A program made the translations under genes and the position numbers. From an uncultured Pelagibacteraceae bacterium (lineage in GTDB: Bacteria; Pseudomonadota; Alphaproteobacteria; Pelagibacterales; Pelagibacteraceae), in contig CACHUN010000005.1 of NCBI GenBank assembly GCA_902583075.1, forward strand, positions 1 to 62,400: 62,400 nt of DNA, written 5' to 3'. Each line of letters begins with the position of its first letter. Positions within the stretch are counted from its first letter, which is position 1. The notes beneath the pieces are model-generated. The model ran no database searches and was not told the DNA's origin. It saw nothing but the letters and a program-made list of their open reading frames with translations. Shown one piece after another: positions 45,258 to 53,150 of this stretch.

Positions 45258-45286
45258 TAGACAATATTTTTCTTTAAAAGTAAAAT
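45258..45286 (+). promoter_or_regulatory. Candidate promoter of proW
   Basis: TAGACA (45258-45263), a 17-base spacer and TAAAAT (45281-45286) match sigma-70 well, 24 bases before the proW start. The upstream palindrome at 45236-45251 is placed like an activator or repressor site. Confidence 0.55.
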
Positions 45287-45310
45287 TATTTATTTTAAAT
45301 TTTAGATAAT

Positions 45311-47428
45311 ATGTCTTCTGAAGTAGCAAGTATCCAAGGAAAGCCAAATTCATCAAAAAATATTATTACATATTCTGTAATCTTAATAACATTTTTAGTT
45401 GCACTGTGGTTATCTTTTCAAAGCGATGGTCCTTCAAAAATGCCAAAGGTCGTCACTGATCAATTTACATTTACAGCATGGGTTAATGAAGGTGAAGATT
45501 ATTTAAAAAAAAATTATAGATGGATTACCAAAATAATAGCCAGTTATATTAAAAATGTATATTACTTTGTTGAAGATTTCCTTATCGACTCACCTTGGCT
45601 ATTAATTGCAGCATTAATATTTTTGCCTTGCTTAATTGCAGGTGGTTTAAGATTAGGATTGTACTCTTTATTTGTCATTTATTTTTGGGGTGCAACAGGA
45701 ATGTGGGAACCATCTCTGCAAACGGTAGCATTGATGGGTTTATCGGTTTTACTATGTGTCGTAGTTGGAGTGACTCTAGGTGTGCTTTGTTCACAAAGTG
45801 ACAGGTTTGAAAATTTTATGAAGCCTATTTTAGATACAATGCAAGTAATGCCTGCGTTTGTTTATCTTTTTCCAGCTCTTTTCTTTTTTGGAATTGGAGG
45901 AGCGCCAGCAATATTAGCCACTATGATTTACTCAATGCCTCCAATAATAAGATTAACAAATACTGGTATAAGACAAGTTTCAGCAGAAACAATTGAGTCT
46001 GCTACCTCATTTGGATCAAGTAAGTTACAACTACTATTTAAAATTAAAATTCCACTCTCGCTACCAAGTATAATGATGGGAATTAATCAGGTGATAATGA
46101 TGGCTTTAGCACTTGTAGTTTTGGCATGTTTTATTGGAGCTGAAGGGATCGGTGGTCAAGTATGGCAAGCAATTAGAAGACTTGATGTTGGATGGGCAAT
46201 GGAAGGAGGACTCTGTATTCTTTTCATGGCAATAATGTTTGATAGATTTAGTATGTCATTTAGTAAAACGAAACAAATACTTCCATCGAACGTTCAAAAA
46301 TTTTATTTGCTTCCTCAATCTTGGGAAAAATTTACTCTAGCAAGAATTATAGAAAAGCCTTTAGAATTTTTAGGTGGTTTAATTAATTTTGTTTGTACAA
46401 ATTTGACAAAAATTATTGCATATGTATTTGAATTTTGTATTTCGTTAGCAAATAGACAAACAGCAAGAGATATTGGTGAAATAATTTCTAGAAGATATTA
46501 TATAATTCCATCTTTTTTACTTGTTCTGACTATATCATTCGTTGATTCTTATATGATAAGTATTGGATCATTTCCTGAAGAGTGGAGATTATCAATAAGA
46601 CAACCAATTTCTAATAGTGTGGAGTCTTTAACTGTTAATCCTGGTTTTATTGCATTTACAAAAGCTCTTAGAGGATTTGTATATCTTAAACTTTTAAGAC
46701 CACTTGATATATTCCTAACTCATGTGCCGTGGTGGTATACACTAGGTGTATTTGCAGCAATTGGATATTTTACTGTTGGTATCAGATTTGCAATTATTAC
46801 AGCAATATTATTACTTTTTATTGGTGCTTGTGGGATATGGCCACAATCAATGATAACACTATCATCTGTTTTAGTATCTGTAGCTTTATGTTTTATAATT
46901 GGAGTTCCTCTTGGAATTATTGCTTCTTATAATGAGAGATTTAGAAATGTTCAAAACGTGGTTTTAGATGCCATGCAGACTTTACCTTACTTCTGTTATT
47001 TAATTCCTGTTTTAATGTTTTTTGGAGGAGGAATAGTATCTGCTGTACTAGCAACAGTAATATACTCCATACCACCCATCATTCGATTAACATCTTTAGG
47101 TTTAACTCAAGTATCCGGAACTTACTCAGAGGTTTCACGTTCATTTGGTGGTACTTTATTACAAACTCTAAATAAAATTAAATTTCCATTAGCTATTCCA
47201 AGTTTAGTTATTGGATTTAATCAAACAGTAATTATGGCTTTCGCAATGCAGATTGTTACACCTTTAATTGGTGGAAAAGGATTAGGTTTGGAAGTATTTA
47301 ATGGATTGGCAAGATCAGATACTGGTAGAGGATTAGCAGCAGGTATAGGAATTGTATTATTAGCAATAATTATAGACAGAATTTCACTTGCTTGGACTAA
47401 AAAACAGAGAGAAGCTCTAGGTTTATAA
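45311..47428 (+). CDS. proW: Glycine-betaine-type ABC permease, internally duplicated (ProW-ProW)
   Basis: A 705-residue permease made of two homologous halves. Half one (about residues 85-320) has DRFENFMKPILDTMQVMPAF and RQVSAETIESATSFGSSK; half two (about 455-700) has ERFRNVQNVVLDAMQTLPYF and TQVSGTYSEVSRSFGGT. Each has a full MetI-like transmembrane domain with its EAA loop, so one chain can form the whole channel. Normal ProW is about 350 residues and works as a dimer. It imports betaine-type solutes (glycine betaine, and in SAR11 probably also DMSP, TMAO, choline or carnitine) with ProX and ProV. It is followed by proX after 89 bases. Confidence 0.93.
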   Translation: MSSEVASIQGKPNSSKNIITYSVILITFLVALWLSFQSDGPSKMPKVVTDQFTFTAWVNEGEDYLKKNYRWITKIIASYIKNVYYFVEDFLIDSPWLLIAALIFLPCLIAGGLRLGLYSLFVIYFWGATGMWEPSLQTVALMGLSVLLCVVVGVTLGVLCSQSDRFENFMKPILDTMQVMPAFVYLFPALFFFGIGGAPAILATMIYSMPPIIRLTNTGIRQVSAETIESATSFGSSKLQLLFKIKIPLSLPSIMMGINQVIMMALALVVLACFIGAEGIGGQVWQAIRRLDVGWAMEGGLCILFMAIMFDRFSMSFSKTKQILPSNVQKFYLLPQSWEKFTLARIIEKPLEFLGGLINFVCTNLTKIIAYVFEFCISLANRQTARDIGEIISRRYYIIPSFLLVLTISFVDSYMISIGSFPEEWRLSIRQPISNSVESLTVNPGFIAFTKALRGFVYLKLLRPLDIFLTHVPWWYTLGVFAAIGYFTVGIRFAIITAILLLFIGACGIWPQSMITLSSVLVSVALCFIIGVPLGIIASYNERFRNVQNVVLDAMQTLPYFCYLIPVLMFFGGGIVSAVLATVIYSIPPIIRLTSLGLTQVSGTYSEVSRSFGGTLLQTLNKIKFPLAIPSLVIGFNQTVIMAFAMQIVTPLIGGKGLGLEVFNGLARSDTGRGLAAGIGIVLLAIIIDRISLAWTKKQREALGL

Positions 47429-47455
47429 GTCAAGTAAAAGCATCATTATTCACAG

Positions 47456-47485
47456 TTTACAAACTAGTAATTTTTGTTTTAAGAT
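47456..47485 (+). promoter_or_regulatory. Candidate promoter of proX
   Basis: TTTACA (47456-47461), an 18-base spacer and TAAGAT (47480-47485) lie in the 89-base gap before proX. The ribosome-binding site AGAGAGGAA (47505-47513) follows. An own promoter would explain higher expression of the binding protein. Confidence 0.45.
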
Positions 47486-47517
47486 AAGACTTTAATTAAT
47501 TAAAAGAGAGGAAATAA

Positions 47518-48528
47518 ATGAGGTTATCAAAAACAATATCAGCTCTATTCTTATCTTTCGTAATTTTACTTGCTAGTCTTACTCAGGCAAATGCAAAAAG
47601 ATTACATGCTGCTATTGCTGACTGGACAGGTGGAATAATCACTTGTGAAGTTGCAGTAGCAATTCTTGAACGAGAAATGGGCTATAAAATTAAACAAACA
47701 GTTTTCCCGTCTGGTACTGGATTATGGGAAGCAATTGCAGCTGGAGAACTTGATTTCGCTTGCGAGAGTTGGCCAAGTTATGCAGAGGCAGACGATGTAA
47801 TGTTTAATGAAGATTTAATTTATGACGGCAAAGTAGTAAAGTCTTATAAAGGAGATGGAACAGTTGATCTTTTAGGAACTACTGGAATCATCGGTATGTC
47901 AGATTACTGGATACCTAGATATGCTGCAGAAGAAATGGGCATTAAAACTTGGAGAGACCTAAACAAACATAAAGCTAAATTTGCAACTATTGAAACCGGC
48001 GGTAAAGGAAGATTAATTGGATGTCCTGTAGCTGGTTGGAACTGTCATGACCAAAAAAGACTTGATCTTTTAGGAATTGATTTCCAAGCAGATGAGCTAG
48101 GTACTGAAGCGGCTGCAATTGCAGAAGCAAAAGCTGCTTACATGAGAAAAGAGCCGTTCTTGTTATACTTATGGTCACCACACTGGTTCTTTGGTGAGTT
48201 TGACATGGTAGGAGTTCAACTTCCTGAATACAAAACTTGTGAAGGAGACACATTTACTGAAGCAAACAACTGGAAAACTTGCGGTACAGATGGATGGCCA
48301 GCAACTGGTTGGGATAAAGATTACACTATGAATTATGGAAATCCTGACACATTTGCTAAACCAGAACATGCTAAAGCAAAAGCTTTTTTTGAAAGAATGA
48401 AATTAGAAAACTTAGACCAAGCTAAGATGCTTGTTGAAGTTGACATCAAAAAAAGAGACGTTAAAGAAGTTGTAAATGAGTGGTTAGACAACAATCCAGA
48501 TAAATGGAAAAGTTGGTTACCTAACTAA
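47518..48528 (+). CDS. proX: Glycine-betaine-type solute-binding protein (ProX)
   Basis: A 336-residue periplasmic protein of the OpuAC/ProX family. The signal peptide (ending TQANA) covers about 26 residues. Tryptophan- and tyrosine-rich segments (FACESWPSYAEAD, LYLWSPHWFFGEF, DGWPATGWDKDYTMNYG) are likely to build the aromatic cage that holds a quaternary ammonium group. It serves the double ProW permease encoded upstream. The ribosome-binding site is strong and a terminator follows the stop directly, so it is probably the most expressed gene of the system. Confidence 0.94.
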   Translation: MRLSKTISALFLSFVILLASLTQANAKRLHAAIADWTGGIITCEVAVAILEREMGYKIKQTVFPSGTGLWEAIAAGELDFACESWPSYAEADDVMFNEDLIYDGKVVKSYKGDGTVDLLGTTGIIGMSDYWIPRYAAEEMGIKTWRDLNKHKAKFATIETGGKGRLIGCPVAGWNCHDQKRLDLLGIDFQADELGTEAAAIAEAKAAYMRKEPFLLYLWSPHWFFGEFDMVGVQLPEYKTCEGDTFTEANNWKTCGTDGWPATGWDKDYTMNYGNPDTFAKPEHAKAKAFFERMKLENLDQAKMLVEVDIKKRDVKEVVNEWLDNNPDKWKSWLPN

Positions 48529-48554
48529 TAATTAAACTTCAAAAAAATAATTAA

Positions 48555-48585
48555 GGGCTTTGTGGAAACAGAGCCCTTTTTTTTT
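48555..48585 (+). terminator. Rho-independent terminator after proX
   Basis: Stem GGGCTTTGT / ACAGAGCCC (one G-U pair), loop GGAA, then nine T residues (48577-48585). The next gene's ATG at 48588 begins two bases after the T-run. This is a clear intrinsic terminator 26 bases past the proX stop. Confidence 0.92.
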
Positions 48586-48587
48586 AC

Positions 48588-49226
48588 ATGCATATAATAC
48601 ATAGAGGAATTGTAAATAAGAGTTACAAAGAAAACTGCTTAGAGTCTTTTCGAGCATCATTTAAAAAAAGATTTGGGATTGAAACAGATATTCATTCAAC
48701 CAAAGATAAAAAGTTTGTATGCTTTCATGATTTTACTTTAAAGAGAATTTTTAAAATAAGCAAAAGTATCAAAAATATTAATTATGAAGATCTAAAAAAA
48801 ATTAAAAATAAAAACTTTCAAATACCACCATTAAAAGAGGTTCTAAAAATTTCAAAAAAAAAATTTCCTATCTTTATTGAAATAAAGCCATTATTTAATA
48901 AAGAACTTTTATCTAATTTGATTAAAGAAACTAGAAGTTTTAAAAAATGTACTTTTATCTCTTTTAAGCATGAAAATATCTATAATCTTCTTAAACTTAA
49001 CTCAAAACTATCAGTAGGTTTATCTTTTTCCAACAAATCTAGCATAAAATCTATTTTAAAAAGTAGCCTAAACAAAAAAATAAAATATCTAATATTAGAT
49101 AAAAAGTTTTTAAATAGTCGAAGAATACAAATAATTAATAAAGAGAAATATTATTACACGATTAAAAACAAAAAGGAATTTTTGAAATATGAAAAAGATA
49201 ACAATCTTATATTTGAAAACTTATGA
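48588..49226 (+). CDS. Glycerophosphodiester phosphodiesterase family protein
   Basis: A 212-residue GDPD-fold protein. The active-site set is visible: H5-R6 (IIHRG), E15-N16 (KENCLESF), E32/D34 (IETDIHS) and H47-D48 (CFHDFTLKR). It is shorter than typical GlpQ (about 250 or more) and has no signal peptide, so it is cytoplasmic. It would split glycerophosphodiesters such as glycerophosphocholine to glycerol-3-phosphate and an alcohol. Beside a betaine importer, glycerophosphocholine giving choline is a natural hypothesis. The start codon sits directly behind the proX terminator without a ribosome-binding site. The stop overlaps the convergent dioxygenase gene by six bases. Confidence 0.85.
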   Translation: MHIIHRGIVNKSYKENCLESFRASFKKRFGIETDIHSTKDKKFVCFHDFTLKRIFKISKSIKNINYEDLKKIKNKNFQIPPLKEVLKISKKKFPIFIEIKPLFNKELLSNLIKETRSFKKCTFISFKHENIYNLLKLNSKLSVGLSFSNKSSIKSILKSSLNKKIKYLILDKKFLNSRRIQIINKEKYYYTIKNKKEFLKYEKDNNLIFENL

Positions 49227-50354
49227 TTTATATTTTTTAAGATATTCCAATCTTCCAAGTATTTCATCTCTATCTAAATAATATCCTTGAAGATGACGAT
49301 GACCTGAATTTGGGTCAAAAGCAGTTCTGCCGTGTAAAACACGCCTATTATTAAAAGAAAATATGTCTCCAGGTCCTAATCTAAATTTAATCTGAAACTT
49401 ATCATCGTGTAGAAGATTTCCAAATCTATGGTGGGCTTTATAAACTTTGTCCATTTGGTCTGGATGACAGTCTAATGCATCCATAGTTGCAACACTAAAT
49501 CTAATATCATGAAAATCTTTATCTTTTGTTAAACTAATTGCTGGGGCATGGAAGCTTCGGTGAGATTCTTGGGTATAATCTTTATCTCTAAACTTTAGAG
49601 GTACAGAGATTAATGTTTCAAAAATATCTTTTTCATTTTTTCTCAAATAATCAGCAACTGCAAAACCATCAATTGCAGAGGAATCTCCACCCTTTGCATC
49701 ATTTACTAAACAATGCAAAAACTGATAACCAGGTGGTAATTCAAACCAAGGTAAATCCATATGATTTCTTAGAGCATGCGCCGTGTATGCAGAATTATTT
49801 GGTTTTGGAATATTGATTACTTCAAAAGGAGTTTTAAAAAAGGTTTCCCTTACATGACTTATTCTATGAAGAATTTCAAAGCCTGATTTTTTTTCTGTAG
49901 GTGAATTTTTAACTATTGCTATACCTTTATGATGTAATAATTCTAACCACTTTATTAATCCTTCATCAGAATTAATTACTTCATCATGTTCAATACATAT
50001 CGACGAAAATTCGTTTTCCAAATTATTATCCCAAAGATGATAAGGTGAGACATATTCTTGTTTATTTTTAATAGTATAACAATTTTCTCTCAACCACTTA
50101 GGATCATAATAACTTGTGTGGTCACCCTCACTCCACTCTATTTCTAATTTGCCATCACCATTTAAAGAATATTTTTTGGGATTTATTTCTTTTGATACCT
50201 CTAAGATATTAAACATTCTATGTCTTGAGTCTTTATCATGTGCAGTAGGACAATTATCTCTTAACCACATGTAATTAAATTTACTTTCTTCACCATCATT
50301 CCAAGTAATTTGTAAATAAGTGCTGTTTTTTGCGATTTTAGAAATCGAATTCAT
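49221..50354 (-). CDS. Gamma-butyrobetaine hydroxylase-type 2-oxoglutarate dioxygenase
   Basis: A 377-residue two-domain protein. The N-terminal DUF971-like domain (about 1-95, MWLRDNCPTAHD and WLRENC) is followed by a TauD-fold domain. This arrangement is specific to gamma-butyrobetaine and trimethyllysine hydroxylases. The iron ligands are H198 and D200 (NHMDLPW) and H341 (RRVLHGR), with a 2-oxoglutarate arginine in the HLQGYYLDRDE region. The cysteine cluster that binds zinc in the animal enzyme is reduced (CPTAH). It should convert gamma-butyrobetaine to L-carnitine. Carnitine-degrading genes 5-9 kb away favour this over trimethyllysine hydroxylase, which remains the alternative. Confidence 0.85.
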   Translation of the reverse strand: MNSISKIAKNSTYLQITWNDGEESKFNYMWLRDNCPTAHDKDSRHRMFNILEVSKEINPKKYSLNGDGKLEIEWSEGDHTSYYDPKWLRENCYTIKNKQEYVSPYHLWDNNLENEFSSICIEHDEVINSDEGLIKWLELLHHKGIAIVKNSPTEKKSGFEILHRISHVRETFFKTPFEVINIPKPNNSAYTAHALRNHMDLPWFELPPGYQFLHCLVNDAKGGDSSAIDGFAVADYLRKNEKDIFETLISVPLKFRDKDYTQESHRSFHAPAISLTKDKDFHDIRFSVATMDALDCHPDQMDKVYKAHHRFGNLLHDDKFQIKFRLGPGDIFSFNNRRVLHGRTAFDPNSGHRHLQGYYLDRDEILGRLEYLKKYKS

Positions 50355-50364
50355 AATAAATAAT

Positions 50365-50393
50365 TATATAAAAACCAAAAAATTTCAATTCAA
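50365..50393 (-). promoter_or_regulatory. Candidate promoter of the gamma-butyrobetaine hydroxylase gene
   Basis: Minus-strand TTGAAT (50388-50393), a 17-base spacer and TATATA (50365-50370), or TATAAT with 19 bases. The -35 box is one arm of the inverted repeat at 50387-50407, so a protein bound there would occlude polymerase. Confidence 0.45.
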
Positions 50394-50407
50394 TTAATAG
50401 TTGAATT
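50387..50407. repeat. Inverted repeat in the divergent hydroxylase / proV2 region
   Basis: AATTCAA (50387-50393), a 7-base spacer and TTGAATT (50401-50407) form a perfect inverted repeat with 14-base centre spacing, consistent with a dimeric regulator. It overlaps the -35 box of the minus-strand promoter and lies upstream of the plus-strand one. Confidence 0.5.
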
Positions 50408-50423
50408 AAATAAAGTTATTTTA

Positions 50424-50460
50424 TTGTTGATTTGCTTTGATGTACTAAAAGGACTAAACT
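50424..50460 (+). promoter_or_regulatory. Candidate promoter of the second proV-type gene
   Basis: Two overlapping possibilities: TTGTTG (50424) with TAAAAG (50446) at a 16-base spacing, or TTGCTT (50432) with TAAACT (50455) at 17 bases. The second would give a nearly leaderless mRNA for the ATG at 50469. I cannot choose between them. Confidence 0.35.
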
Positions 50461-50468
50461 TTAAATAA

Positions 50469-51494
50469 ATGTCTAAAATCGAAATCAACAACGTCTACAA
50501 AATTTTTGGTCCAAAACCTTCTAGCGTTCTTAAAATGGTGCAAGAAGGAGCTACAAAAGAAGATGTTCTAGAAAAAACTGGACATACAGTTGGATTAGAT
50601 AATGTGTCTCTAAAAATTGAAGAAGGAGAAACATTTGTTTGTATGGGTTTGTCTGGATCAGGAAAATCAACACTAATTAGACATTTAAATAGATTAATAG
50701 ACCCAACCTCTGGAGAAATTTTAGTAGAAGGCAAAGATGTTACTACTCTAAACAAAGAACAATTAATTGAATTTAGAAGGCAAAAAATGAGTATGGTATT
50801 TCAACGATTTGGGCTATTCCCACACAAAACAGTTTTACAAAATGTTGGTTACGGACTCGAAATGCAAGGTATGGAGATTGAAAAAAGAAATTCTGTTGCT
50901 ATGGAAAAAATTGAGTCAGTTGGATTAAGTGGATTTGAAAATCAATATCCTGCGCAACTTTCTGGAGGTATGCAACAAAGAGTAGGTCTTGCAAGAGCCT
51001 TGGCTACAGATACAGACATAATGTTAATGGATGAAGCTTTTTCTGCATTAGATCCTTTAATTAGAAGTGATATGCAGAAACAACTTATAGACCTCCAATC
51101 AGAATTAAAAAAGACAATAGTATTTATTACTCATGATCTTGATGAGTCATTAAGGTTAGGAGATCATATTGGAATTTTGAATGCAGGAAAACTTGTGCAG
51201 GTAGGAACACCTGTAGAAATCATAATGAACCCTGCTGATGAATATGTTGAGGCATTTGTTAAAGACGTAAATAGAACAAAGGTTATAAAAGCAAAAATTA
51301 TTATGAAACCAGTAAATCAATCAGATGATATTGACAAATCAAACTTGATAAAAGTTGAAGAAGACCAATTTATAGAGGAATTTCTACCTCAAGTTGTTTG
51401 TAGTAACTCTAATTGTGAGGTAGTTGATAAACAAGGAAATGCTAAAGGCTATATTTCTAATAAAGAATTGCAAGAATCACTTTCAAACTCATAA
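50469..51494 (+). CDS. Second ProV-type quaternary-amine ABC ATPase, without its own permease
   Basis: A 341-residue ProV paralogue with the same N-terminal extension (INNVYKIFGPKP, KTGHTVGLDNVSL), Walker A GLSGSGKST, FQRFGLFPHKTVLQN, signature LSGGMQQRVGLARAL and Walker B IMLMDEAFSALD (Ala instead of the usual Pro). The C-terminal region differs from ProV at 44185. No permease or binding-protein gene follows; the next gene is a dioxygenase 15 bases on. It may energise the double ProW in another condition or serve an importer elsewhere. It is divergent from the gamma-butyrobetaine hydroxylase gene. Confidence 0.92.
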   Translation: MSKIEINNVYKIFGPKPSSVLKMVQEGATKEDVLEKTGHTVGLDNVSLKIEEGETFVCMGLSGSGKSTLIRHLNRLIDPTSGEILVEGKDVTTLNKEQLIEFRRQKMSMVFQRFGLFPHKTVLQNVGYGLEMQGMEIEKRNSVAMEKIESVGLSGFENQYPAQLSGGMQQRVGLARALATDTDIMLMDEAFSALDPLIRSDMQKQLIDLQSELKKTIVFITHDLDESLRLGDHIGILNAGKLVQVGTPVEIIMNPADEYVEAFVKDVNRTKVIKAKIIMKPVNQSDDIDKSNLIKVEEDQFIEEFLPQVVCSNSNCEVVDKQGNAKGYISNKELQESLSNS

Positions 51495-51509
51495 TTAGAT
51501 TAAATAGTT

Positions 51510-52361
51510 ATGAAAAAAAATTTAAGTAAAATCGTTGATTTAGTTAAATACCCAATACATGATTTACAATCACCAAAGATCAAGAAAATCATTGAAAAAT
51601 GTAAAACTGAATTAGATAGCGATAGTTGTTCGGTAATTCCTAATTTTATTTTACCAAATTCTTTAAATGTAATGAAAAAAGAATTAGAGCAACAGCTTAA
51701 TGAAGTTTATATGTCTAAAGAAAGTATAAACGCATACCTTTATGCAAAAGACGATCCTACTCTTCCTAAAGATCACCCAAAAAGAATATTTATGGATAGA
51801 TTTAATGGATACTTAAACTCAGATTGTTTTGCAAAAAATTCGGAGATGAAATTTCTTTATGAAACTGAGGAATTATTAAAATTTGTATCTGCATGCTTAG
51901 GGATTGCACCTATATATAGATGGGCTGACCCTTTAGCCTGTCATGCATATAATGTTATGGAACCTGATGGAATATTGCCTTGGCATTTTGATAGTTGTGA
52001 ATTTACTTTGAGTTTAATGATTCAGAAACCAGAAAAAGGTGGGATATTTGAATATTGTCCAAATATAAGAGAACCAGGAAACGAAAAATTTGATGATGTA
52101 AAGAAAGTACTTGATGGAGATCGATCAAGAGTAAAAAGACTTGAACTAGAACCAGGTGATTTACAAATATTTAAAGGTAGATTTACTATGCATAGAGTAA
52201 CTAAAGTTATAGGAAAAACATCTCGATTTATGTGTATACCTGCCTATGTATTGGATCCATGGAGAGTAAACACACCTGAACACTCTAAAGCAATTTACGG
52301 AAAAGTATTGCCCATACATTTAGAAAGAAATAAAGTTAGATCTGATGGATTAACAGATTAA
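51510..52361 (+). CDS. BesD/HalD-type non-heme iron dioxygenase with hydroxylase-type HxD motif
   Basis: A 283-residue 2-oxoglutarate/iron oxygenase. The iron facial triad is H159-F-D161 (PWHFDSCEFTLSLMIQ) and H228 (FTMHRV), with R239 (KTSRF) as the probable 2-oxoglutarate ligand. The overall look (SEFT-type strand after the motif, FEYCPNIR, PGDLQIFKGR) is that of the BesD/HalD group, known for chlorinating free amino acids such as lysine. Halogenases have Gly at the third motif position; here it is Asp, so a hydroxylase is expected. A free basic or N-methylated amino acid is a reasonable substrate guess in this locus. It overlaps the SDR gene by one base. Confidence 0.75.
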   Translation: MKKNLSKIVDLVKYPIHDLQSPKIKKIIEKCKTELDSDSCSVIPNFILPNSLNVMKKELEQQLNEVYMSKESINAYLYAKDDPTLPKDHPKRIFMDRFNGYLNSDCFAKNSEMKFLYETEELLKFVSACLGIAPIYRWADPLACHAYNVMEPDGILPWHFDSCEFTLSLMIQKPEKGGIFEYCPNIREPGNEKFDDVKKVLDGDRSRVKRLELEPGDLQIFKGRFTMHRVTKVIGKTSRFMCIPAYVLDPWRVNTPEHSKAIYGKVLPIHLERNKVRSDGLTD

Positions 52362-53146
52362 TGTCATACAATTTCAAAAACAAAAAAATTATTATATCAG
52401 CTGGGGCATCAGGAATTGGATGGGCAACAGCAAAGGAGTGTCTTGAAAAAGGCGCAAAGGTATTCGTTTGTGATGTCAATAAAAAATATATAAATAAATT
52501 AAAAAAAAATCCTTTGAATAATAAAAGGTTGTTTTCTTTTCATTGCGATGCCTCAAATGAAAATGATGTAATAAATTTTTTTAAAGAAATTAAAAAAAAA
52601 ACACAAAAGATTGATGCACTAATTAATAATGTTGGAGTTGCAGGCCCAACAGGGACTATGGATAAACTTAAAACAAAAGATTGGGAACAAACTTTAAAGA
52701 TAAATGTAATTAGTCATTTTATTTTTTCAAAATTAGCAATCCCAATGTTAAAAAAGAATAAAGGTGGATCAGTAGTCAATCTGTCTTCTACAGCAGGTAT
52801 ATTTGGGTTTCCATTAAGATCTCCCTACTCAGCCAGTAAATGGGCGGTAGTTGGAATGACTAAAACTTTAGCAATGGAATTAGGAAAGTTTAAAATTAGA
52901 GTAAACGCAATTTGTCCAGGAACTGTAAAAGGAGATAGAATGGGAAGAGTTATTAGAGATAAAGCTAAATTTTTGAAAATTTCAAAAAAAGCTGTGGAGA
53001 GTGAATTCGTTTCTATGACTTCTCTTAATACTTGGGTTTACGAGAAAGATATTGGTAAAATGTGTTGTTATTTAATTTCTGACGAGTCTTCTAGAATTTC
53101 TGGTCAAGTAGTTGGCGTTGATGGTAACACTTTAAGAATGCATTAG
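52361..53146 (+). CDS. Short-chain dehydrogenase/reductase
   Basis: A 261-residue classical SDR. The cofactor loop is SAGASGIG (Gly-rich, residues 13-20), with NNVGVAG, catalytic S142/S143, Y156 and K160 (YSASK) and PGTVKGDRM. It uses NAD(H) more likely than NADP(H), as D38 ends strand 2 (VFVCDVN). It would oxidise a secondary alcohol, possibly the one made by the dioxygenase whose gene ends on its first base. Position 142 begins LSSTAG, as usual. Substrate is unknown. Confidence 0.9.
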   Translation: MSYNFKNKKIIISAGASGIGWATAKECLEKGAKVFVCDVNKKYINKLKKNPLNNKRLFSFHCDASNENDVINFFKEIKKKTQKIDALINNVGVAGPTGTMDKLKTKDWEQTLKINVISHFIFSKLAIPMLKKNKGGSVVNLSSTAGIFGFPLRSPYSASKWAVVGMTKTLAMELGKFKIRVNAICPGTVKGDRMGRVIRDKAKFLKISKKAVESEFVSMTSLNTWVYEKDIGKMCCYLISDESSRISGQVVGVDGNTLRMH

Positions 53147-53150
53147 AGCT

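Noticed and set aside
51510..52361. Halogenase (BesD-type) as function of the iron oxygenase
   Set aside because: The iron motif is HxD, not HxG. The missing carboxylate needed for halide binding is present, so a hydroxylase is more likely.
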